Shown here one piece after another: positions 20,694 to 28,306 of a stretch of DNA of 28,306 bases. The position numbers and the translations under genes are program-made. Location of the stretch: positions 324,162 to 352,467 of the forward strand of contig BLXT01007636.1 of NCBI GenBank assembly GCA_019648995.1, read 5' to 3'. The stretch is from Plakobranchus ocellatus. Its lineage: Eukaryota; Mollusca; Gastropoda; Plakobranchidae. The notes beneath the pieces are model-generated. The model saw only the letters and a list, made by a program, of their open reading frames with translations. It was not told where the DNA came from and searched no databases. The number at the start of each line of letters is the position of its first letter. Positions within the stretch are counted from its first letter, which is position 1.

Positions 20694-20900
20694 GTATCCA
20701 GTTGTATGCAGAAAGGGCTTTATGTGGAGAAACAGGAAGTGTGATCAAAGTGCGTTGACAAAAGATGTGACATTGTATGGCTATTACATGAACTATACAT
20801 TGCATACTTGATTTGTAGCATGGATGTTATTGTTAAATAATATTTTGTTAAACTAAAAAAAAGAAAATATTCAAAAATAAAAATTTTGCTATTGACTTGG
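20694..20900 (+). other. HADHB: HADHB 3' UTR, proximal part
   Basis: Sequence after the stop codon. It holds an A-rich stretch and a perfect AATAAA at 20876-20881, the first good poly(A) signal after the stop. The cleavage site should lie some 10-30 nt later, but it cannot be fixed from the sequence. Confidence 0.5.
20876..20881 (+). promoter_or_regulatory. Candidate poly(A) signal AATAAA
   Basis: A perfect hexamer 183 nt downstream of the HADHB stop, followed by T-rich sequence. Further perfect hexamers at 21258-21263 and 21566-21571 could serve longer 3' UTR forms. In such AT-rich DNA chance matches are common, so the first is favoured only by position. Confidence 0.4.
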
Positions 20901-23349
20901 ATTATTTGAGTTCTTCAGATATTTTTGATTGCTCAAAATTATGCTTATATACTTACCTTTCCTTTTTTTTTTTTTTTTCCAATACTGAATGAAACAAATT
21001 CTGGAAACAAAAACAATTACTTTTTGTGTGAATGTTATAAAGCATCAGCTTTGTTTTGTATTCTTGGATTCTCCGATGCAGATGCAAATCACCTCTAAGT
21101 TTTGTAACCTTTAAATGTAATTTTTTTTTCTTCTGTTGACTGCCTACCTCATATAGCCATTCTTGTTAACAAAGAAACATTGCCACACAAAACTGAGTAA
21201 AAGTTAATGCCATTTTTTTTTTCTTCTTCTTTTCTTCTTGATAATTTCTTTTCAAACAATAAATCCAGTATGTGTTGATTTTGTAGATAAACAATCTTTG
21301 ATCAAAATTTGACCTGCTTATAAAAGAAAGCTCTTTATGTTAAATATAGAACACATTTCCTGCAATGCAATGGAGCAAAAAGACTTTGCACAATAATCGT
21401 ATTGCATTGTGATAAAGATATATGTATATAAAGAAGAAAGGCACGCTCAACAAAACAGACTAATTATTTCTGTTTAACTGTAATCTTGCCTTTGAAGCAG
21501 AATTTTCAAAGGTTTAGAACAGCAATCTTGAAAACGTTACCCCCATATGTTTCTGATGTAACGTCAATAAATTACTGAGTAAGTTCTTTTATTTTTTGTT
21601 GTTGTTTTTTTGGTATTTTTTTATTTTCTTTTTGTTTTAATTTAAGCTATGTTTATGAACTTAATGTACTAAAGCATAGTAATTAGTGTATGAGAACTGC
21701 CACAAATATTATTTTCAATAGGGTACTCCTCAAATAAAGCTATAATCAATGTTTGAAATGAGATTAAAATTTTGTCTTAAAAAAGTAAGTGATATTTCCC
21801 TATATATGTCAAATGATATGGCAGAGGGACCAATGCTCTCCAGATTATGAGAGGAAAAAATTTACTTGCGAAAAATGAATGATATTCACTAAGAAAATCT
21901 ATAAATCAAAGTACACCATTAGCGCCCATTCTTAAACATTTTCAATCTTTTGCTCCATTTCAACCGACTCTCTAGAATTCAAAAGTGCTTGGTGTTGCAA
22001 TCATTGACATTATTTTTTTTTTCCTTTGACTCAACTATTTTCCCTAATCAATGGTCTGCTAGACTATGTAGGCAAATATTTTGGTTATTTTTAAAAATAT
22101 TTTTTATGAAATATTGAAATGAAGCTCTAGAATTTCTGAAACTGAGTTTTTGAAGTTGGCAGCTCTGTATATGTAATTAAAAAAAAAAAAAATAAAAAAA
22201 AGGCTAAAATGTGTGACATTGAGATGCAGTCAGAAAAAAAACAGGCTTCATAAAAAAGAATTGAGGAAAGCTATAGGCTAATCTTAAAAAAGAAACAAAG
22301 TTACTGTGTCGCTTTCGATTTATTTTGTCTTGATGATATTGAAGCAAGCTTTATTGCTTAGTTTTCTGTTTTCTGAAAGACAAAAATAAGCGTCATATTG
22401 ATACCAAAACATTTTTAAGAGAAGCCTGATTTCATCAAGCTAAGGAAAATGTTTCCTCATCTGTTTATTGTTTTTGTTTTTTTTTGGTTTTTGACATGCA
22501 GTATTTATGACTGCATCTGGATTTTATAAATTAGTGATTGACATTTTCAACAGACGAAAATTTCTTGGATACGGCTATCTGGGTCCGTTTTTTGCATCCC
22601 TAGGAAAAAACAGTTAAGGATTTTATAAGGTGTTTTGTACATTTTTTGTTTTAACTTGTTGTAGTGAGGCCACTTTAGGAATATATATGAAATGACAAAA
22701 AAAAGAAAGAGAAATACAAAAGAAATTTTAAAGATATCTTTGTCAACTGAAACTTGTTTTTTGAGTTGTAAATTTTTGTTACGATAGACATTTTTATGTG
22801 TTGATTTATAAAAAATTGGCAGATGTTGAAGTATGAAAATCGTCTGTAATGTGTGTAAGTTTTTGTTGCTGGGATTGAAAGAGTTGTTGTGTCAGTTGGA
22901 GACTAGAAAAAGGATTATACAGTTAAAGATTCATAATAGTTGGCCTTGCTTGCATCAAATTTAGATTCAATGGTTGGTGAAAGGCAGGATAATTTTTAGA
23001 GAGCTGGCAACTGAAAATTTAAAAATGTTAGGATTTAATATAGATCCTCAGTATTGCATGATTTAGGTCATTTTCCTCCTCACGGAGAGGGAATCAAGAG
23101 CTGATACAATCAATTCTTTTCATTTAGTACACTTTCATTGAAAAATGTGCCTATTCAATTTGGAATGAGTAATGAGATCAGTTTTTTCCAAAGAAATTAA
23201 ATGATTGTGCTATACACAAGCCTCAGTGTGCAATAATTGGTATCATCGTTACATTGATTCCAAGCTTTCCAAAAGTTTTCTTCAGTTGTGGATGATAAAT
23301 CATGAAGAATACAATCCCCAAATTTGCTGAGCAAAATTATATATACAAC

Positions 23350-23373
23350 AATATATATATATATTTATATATT
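23350..23373. repeat. (AT)n microsatellite
   Basis: Imperfect AT dinucleotide run interrupted once by TTT. Confidence 0.8.
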
Positions 23374-23510
23374 AATCAGGTGCAACAATGACACAGTTTT
23401 TGTTTGAAAATCTTGACATTTTTCTTTTTTGCTTTTGCTTAATATTGTAAATGTTTGCTGATGCAATTTGTATTGTTAAAACTTAAAAAAAAAAAAGCAC
23501 CCTATACAAA

Positions 23511-23533
23511 AAATAAATAAATAAATAAATAAA
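23511..23533. repeat. (AAAT)n microsatellite
   Basis: More than five uninterrupted AAAT units. Confidence 0.9.
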
Positions 23534-24908
23534 CACACTATAAAAGAAACTTGATTTCAAATATAAAACTTTTTCTGATGGCACAGATTGGATACCTATA
23601 ATGTAGTTAGACATGTAAAACAAGCTGCATTGTGATTTCAAAACGCAAGGAAACATTACAGTGTTATCTTCTTTATTTGTAAATCTCTTCATGCTTTGCA
23701 CAACTTGCAGGGCCTTTAGTAAGATCATAATTTATTGAAACAAGGTCTCATTGGTGAGAACAAGATTCTTAGATCATTGAGTTGACATTAACATGAGGAA
23801 TTTGAACACCTCATCATCACAAAACGTATGGGAAAAGGGTTGGTATTTTCGTAGCACCTATAGAATAATGTAGAACTAAGTGGATGTCTCTTCAGAACTC
23901 GCAAAGGAACCTGGTGCTGAAATTTCTGGTACAACTGGAAATAAAACACTTGATGCATTTTTATTATGTTTATCAATTATTACACATCAAGTGTATGTAG
24001 CATAAATGATCTAAATGTTTCTTTTAAAAGTAACAGTTAATACAGAAAATTTGTCTACACTTTTTTTTATTGCTTGTAGCAAACTTTTAATCGTGCCAAA
24101 CAATTTGTAATTTCTTCATTTTCGTGATGCCACGCTTTGATGGTTCTGTGACAGATTCACTGGGTTAATATCAAACAATTCGACATGGGTGTCATACTTA
24201 TATACCAAAGTTTTCACCACAGTATTGATGGCAAAAATTACAAATATGATATATAATCTTTGTTGTCTCAAGTGATCAACTTTCTGCAAAGTTCACAAGT
24301 CATCTGTGCTTCAAGGGAAAACATAGGTTTTGAAACCTTAAATTAAAGTGATCTCTTCTCACGCGTCATTGCAATAGAGGGGAAACAAATTATTCGTGGC
24401 AGGTAGTCTATAGCATTTCAGCCTATACATGTAGTTTCATTGCGAAAATAACAAAAAATGATAATAATTATCTAAAATCATGATTTCTAAAGGGCGTCTA
24501 ATAATTAAATGATTTTCAGCAAGTATTGTATGTAATCATCAGAAACTTCTGTAAGTCAAAGAATTGGCGTTGTCAGCACTGAAGGCGCCAAAGTCATAAT
24601 TGTGTGTACAGTTTCATGTATTTAATTCATTTCATTTCCTCCTCCTTATCAATGCAAACATTTAGACTAAATCTTTCAAACAAAATCTTGGTCAGCTGAT
24701 GCAGGATTTTATCCAAATGTTAGGTAACAAAGAGTCAAATGTTTTGTAGGTGTTAATATGTATCTTGTGTCAAATTAAGCCTTAATTGATCAGTAAAAAA
24801 AGCAACACCAAAAGAAAAACAAACTAAAAAAAGTGCGATAATGATGTAGCAACACATTCTGATTTTGTAGCTTATAAATTAATATGATTACACGGTCAAT
24901 TCTTTTTT

Positions 24909-24930
24909 ATCATCATCATCATCATCATCA
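24909..24930 (-). repeat. (TGA)n tail of the retrotransposon
   Basis: Seven ATC units plus one base on the + strand, so TGA repeats at the 3' end of the minus-strand element. Short-repeat tails in place of poly(A) occur in several non-LTR clades, which makes this the natural 3' boundary. Confidence 0.75.
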
Positions 24931-25266
24931 GGCACCTTGACTGGAATAGACATTGGCCACCATTATCCTCCACTCATACGTATTCTCAGTTAACCTCAAA
25001 AAGTTGTTATTGCTACCCTTATTTATTGCCCATGACTGAAGAAGTTCAATAAAAGTTATTCTCTTTCTACCTCTACTGCGTTTGCCTTCAATCTTTCCAG
25101 TGATTGCTAAGTTTTCTAAACCTTTTGTCGGCAAATATGGCCTAAAAACTGAAGTTATCTGTCTTGTGGTTTTAATTAGTGATCGCTCGAGATTAGCCTT
25201 TTTCAGTCCCAATTCATTAGACTTTTTTTTTTTTTTTGGTCTGTTTCCTTGTTTATTGTCCAACAC
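24928..25266 (-). pseudogene. Retrotransposon pol C-terminal fragment
   Basis: A 112-codon piece beyond the reverse-transcriptase domain. Residues 60-69 are EGKRSRGRKR, followed by ITFIELLQSWAINKG. This GKIEGKR-RGR pattern is common at the end of lophotrochozoan and arthropod LINE polyproteins. A Lys run at residues 11-15 comes from a homopolymer. Confidence 0.75.
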
Positions 25267-25466
25267 TCACTATTATACAAAAATACTGAGCATACATGTG
25301 TTATTTTGTGTTTTCATACTCATGTTTTTGTCTGCCAGTATTGGTTTCATTTTTTGGAATGTGTCTCTGGCCATAGCTATTCTTTTGCTATTTCACTTGT
25401 GCATCTGCCATCTGATGTTATCAGATATTTGAATTTTGTAACTTATTTGATTTGTTCACCTTTTGC

Positions 25467-25664
25467 TTACGAGATTACACTTGGGATTCCTTTGAGATGA
25501 CCATATATTCCGTTTTCTGTACATTCAAAGACAGGCCCATTCTTTCGCTCTCTAAAACTACAGTATCTAGAAGTTTTTTGTTCGTCAGATTCTGCTTTTA
25601 AAACTGTATCATCTGCATACCTGAGATTATTAAGATTTATTTTTAAGCCTGAAAAGTGAAACAT
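25467..25664 (-). pseudogene. Reverse transcriptase fragment with YADD box
   Basis: A 65-codon piece starting in overlap with the previous fragment but in a different frame. Residues 14-22 read LRYADDTVL, the catalytic box of the polymerase. Later residues drift from the family and the frame ends early. Confidence 0.75.
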
Positions 25665-25962
25665 CCTTGAGATTCCTTAAGATTATTTCACTATATAGAT
25701 TAAAAAGATCAAGAGACACTACACATCCCTGCCTCACACCTCTTTTTATGGGTTTGAAATCACTATGGTCTCCTTCAATTTTTACAGATGCAGTCTGATC
25801 CCAGTATAAATTTCTAATTACTCTCAGATCTTTCTCATCGATGTCTAATTTTTCTAGCATACGAAACAGTTCTTCATGTTTTACTTTGTCAAAGGCCCTA
25901 GAATAATCAATGAAACAAAGGTGGAGATCTTTTTCCATTTCTATACACCATTTCATAAGCAT
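25630..25962 (-). pseudogene. Reverse transcriptase fragment, palm region
   Basis: A 110-codon piece of the element above. It holds the first catalytic aspartate motif (Asp19 in FIDYSRAFD, about residues 17-25) and the GVRQGC motif (about 75-80). The frame is lost after LFN...SEIILRNL, and the YADD motif lies in another frame just downstream. Confidence 0.8.
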
Positions 25963-26096
25963 TGATAAACTGAAAGTTGCATTTCTATCCTTTTATCAGG
26001 CATAAAGCCAAACTGTTTTGGAAATATTTCTGGTCTTAGACTATTGCGCATTCTATGCATCAAATCACGCAACAGTATTTTTGTAAAATTGCTCAT

Positions 26097-26306
26097 TTAA
26101 CTGATTGTTCTATGAAGTTGACATTCTGTTGCTCCTGGTCTTTTAGGCAGTACTATAAAAACATTTACAAAGATTTCTTGGAATTGCACCTCTATGGTAT
26201 ATTTGCATTCAGAAATTTTTTTTGTCAGATCTATTCCTATATTATCTAATGTTTTAATTATTCCTACTAGTATGTTATCTGGTCCTGTGGCTTTTCCATT
26301 TCTCAT
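26097..26306 (-). pseudogene. Reverse transcriptase fragment, N-terminal part
   Basis: A 69-codon piece containing KATGPDNI near its start and then VFIVLPKRPGATECQLHRTI, both typical of the fingers region of LINE reverse transcriptases. It ends at a stop before the palm fragment, with a frame change between them. Confidence 0.75.
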
Positions 26307-26351
26307 TTTATATACATGCGATTATTGAGCAATTACTACAAAAACAATAGA

Positions 26352-26425
26352 TATGTACACATATACATGTGTATGTATGTATATATATATATAAACAAGA
26401 GAGAGAGGTATATAGAGGTAGGTAT
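26352..26425. repeat. TA/TATG/AG-rich microsatellite
   Basis: Compound simple repeat: ACATATAC, then GTATGTATGT, then (TA)n, then (GA)n and TATAGAGGTA units. Confidence 0.75.
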
Positions 26426-27361
26426 ATGTAGACTTCAAAGTAGGCCATCGATAAACAATCATGGAATTCGAAAAATTGGAATCTACACAAGTTTTAAAGA
26501 GCCTGCAACCTTAATTTCATAGGCCTGAAACTCATTTTTCTGCCTAGGAAAGCACGAGGTGAAAAAGACAGTGACAGCCGATGCTAGACACAGAATAGAT
26601 CTTTAGAGAGCTTCGGGTAACGAAAACTCATAGCTATTTAAGACGTTGAGAATATCCGAGCTAACACTACAGTAAGTGGGGAAACTATTATGATCGCCAG
26701 TGCAAGCCTCCGACCGAGCACAAAATTGGGAGTTGGAAAAAATACGCGATACCTAAAAACAAGAGAAGATACAGAAAAGAAATAAACTGGCGCCTAAAAT
26801 ATCTTACATGTCAATCGGTTGAAAAAAAAAATTATATATATAGCGTTTCAAGACATTTATGCAAGGATCAAGACGTCATGATACGTTAGGTCACGATATT
26901 ATTGAGAATCGGATAAAAGAAAAAAAAATATTTATATGTAAGAGGTAAATAACATACAAAATTTTATTTTAATCCATTACCTCTTTTGTTTTCTCTTTGC
27001 TTAGGAGAAGAGCAACAATTTGTTAAAGAAAAAAAAAGACAGCAGATAGACACATTGATTTTTGAATGATACAAAACTTCCCTTTCCTACCCTTTAACTT
27101 TAAGGTAAATCTTTTTTAAAAAAATCATCATTAAGAATCGTTCAGCTCGATCCATGCCATAGTTTTCCCGTATTTTTTTTTTGTTGTTTGTTGTCGTTGT
27201 TTAATAATTCAGCATAAATCATGTCAAAAACCTTTTGTTAATGATATCAAATAAAAACTCGAAAAAGAAAACTAAGCGAAGGAAACTTAAATCTTGAATA
27301 GCTTCCCTGCGGATAAAAACAACATAAAACTATCATCGTGTTTATTAAAATCAACTTTGTT

Positions 27362-27382
27362 AAAAAAAAAAAAAAAAAAAAA
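27362..27382. repeat. A21 homopolymer
   Basis: Twenty-one A in a row. No retroposed gene body or target-site duplication is recognisable on its 5' side, so it is taken as a simple repeat. Confidence 0.8.
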
Positions 27383-28006
27383 GCTTTTAACTGTATCAGA
27401 TGAAAGACCTGATTAAAGTGATTTCCCCGCGGAACGTCTTGGTAATCTTAAGAGCACGAAACTTGATACCTCTTGTTTTCTTGTACGATCAATTTTTCAT
27501 GCCATGATCTGACGTCTTGCCTTGAAGGCAGTGTCTAAAGTCACATCTCTCCTGGGGCTAATACTGCGCTGAAAAGCAAATAATTATTAATATTTGAAAG
27601 GCATTGAATTAAAAGTATATGAGCCACACCTTCTCGGGTGTATCCCTTTGTTTTTTCGTCCATTTCTTTCTTTTTTTTAAATTTTATGTTTATATCTATA
27701 CGAGGAGAGGAAAGATATACGTTAGAACTAGAAGAAGGAGAAAAGGAACGATCACTGTTTTTTGTTGTTTTTTTTTAATTAGCGCCCTTTTGCTCTAGTC
27801 TCATATTTTTTTAATTAACTTTGGTTATGATTATGAATGTAAACTTTTCTCTTGGGTTCCTTTTTTCTTTTTTCTTTTATTTTTTTTTTTGTGACAGTAC
27901 ATGTAGTAGTAATGAGAGAAAGTTTGAGGATCGTATTATATGATGATTGTGTTGAGTACAATGTTTGTGCAAATGGTGGTGTTGTAGATCATTTGTTAAA
28001 GAATAA

Positions 28007-28103
28007 TATGACAATGATGACGATGATTGATAGTAGGGGCCTAATACTGATAATGGCGATGATCAAGTTGATGAGGATGATGGTGTTAATGAGGACGGTG
28101 ATA
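28007..28103 (+). repeat. Degenerate GAT/ATG trinucleotide repeat
   Basis: Run of GATGA-type units with many interruptions. It creates a long open frame (27852-28202) rich in Met and Ile. That composition is the product of the repeat, so I do not treat it as a gene. Confidence 0.7.
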
Positions 28104-28306
28104 CATGTGAAATACAAGGAGAATGATTTTTGTCCAACTACCGAAGAATTTTCTTTCCTTGTGCAAAATTTCAATGGAAGTTTGCTAATTAATAATGGGT
28201 AAATATTAAATAAAAAGAGAAATAAACTTAGGGGCTAGCGTTTTGGGGAAACAAATGGAGGCGAGAATCTTTACGATTACTCGAAGGAAAAATCTGTTTT
28301 CTTTTT

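Larger units (their letters stand above)
20901..24908. other. AT-rich intergenic region downstream of HADHB
   Basis: Four kilobases with no recognisable gene. It may include distal 3' UTR of HADHB up to poly(A) signals at 21258 or 21566. It holds an (AT)n run near 23350-23373, an (AAAT)n run at 23511-23533 and many A or T runs. The small open frames near 23483-23976 on the opposite strand have no family signal. Confidence 0.7.
24909..26306 (-). mobile_element. Non-LTR retrotransposon fragment, 5'-truncated and frame-broken
   Basis: Remnant of the polymerase of a LINE-type element, read on the minus strand. Reverse-transcriptase motifs appear in order: KATGPD near 26300, FIDYSRAFD at 25888-25914, GVRQGC at 25723-25740, and the catalytic YADD at 25608-25619. 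A C-terminal segment with EGKRSRGRKR lies at 25060-25089. The pieces lie in alternating frames (at least three frame changes), so the copy is dead. No endonuclease domain is present, fitting the 5' truncation usual for LINEs. The 3' end carries a (TGA)n tail. Similar pol proteins are common in molluscs and arthropods; I cannot fix the clade. Confidence 0.85.
26307..27851. other. Intergenic region, no recognised gene
   Basis: Contains a TATG/TA-rich microsatellite (26352-26425), a slightly GC-richer patch at about 26540-26790, and an A21 run at 27362-27382. I see no exon with domain support on either strand. A promoter or non-coding transcript is not excluded, but nothing positive points to one. 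Confidence 0.6.

Noticed and set aside
25082..25500. Plus-strand open frames over the retrotransposon
   Set aside because: They are antisense shadows of the minus-strand pol fragments.
27852..28202. 116-codon open frame near the right end
   Set aside because: Created by a T-rich stretch and a degenerate GAT repeat; Met- and Ile-rich with no domain.
1..28306. CRISPR array, operon or other prokaryotic system
   Set aside because: The window is a spliced animal nuclear locus; no spaced direct-repeat array or bacterial-type gene cluster is present.

Overview
This is an AT-rich window from an animal nuclear genome. It has long introns with GT-AG splice sites, many homopolymer and microsatellite tracts, tRNA-derived SINEs, a decayed non-LTR retrotransposon and one assembly gap (N run 17147-17595). 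The style suggests a lophotrochozoan, plausibly a gastropod mollusc. That assignment is inferred; nothing in the window proves it.

The one gene I can fully support is HADHB, the thiolase (beta) subunit of the mitochondrial trifunctional protein of long-chain fatty-acid beta-oxidation. It lies on the + strand, from the ATG at 1219 to the TAA at 20691-20693. I read 14 coding exons whose phases join without a break into 472 residues, close to the human protein (about 474). The active-site residues are all present: Cys133, His376 in HEAF, His425 in GHP and Cys455 in CAAGG. The N-terminus is basic and free of acidic residues until position 53, as expected of a mitochondrial presequence.

Layout: 1-1218 is upstream sequence dense in palindromic AGATCT/AGGCCT words, with a possible minus-strand exon near 657-827. 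1219-20693 is HADHB. 20694 to about 21600 holds the 3' UTR and candidate poly(A) signals. 21600-24900 is AT-rich intergenic DNA. 24909 to about 26306 is a 5'-truncated, frame-broken non-LTR retrotransposon on the minus strand. 26307-28306 is low-complexity intergenic DNA with no recognisable gene.

The most notable feature is a duplicated block inside HADHB. 15382-16729 and 17596-18821 are near copies, each carrying exon 12 (75 nt, phase 0-0). The two exons encode the same 25 residues and differ by one synonymous base, while the surrounding introns differ much more. The second copy begins exactly at the end of the N gap, so this may be two haplotypes left side by side by the assembler. It could also be a real tandem exon duplication. 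The first copy also carries a SINE that the second lacks, and it runs into an unrelated GC-richer segment 52 bp before the point where exon 13 should begin.
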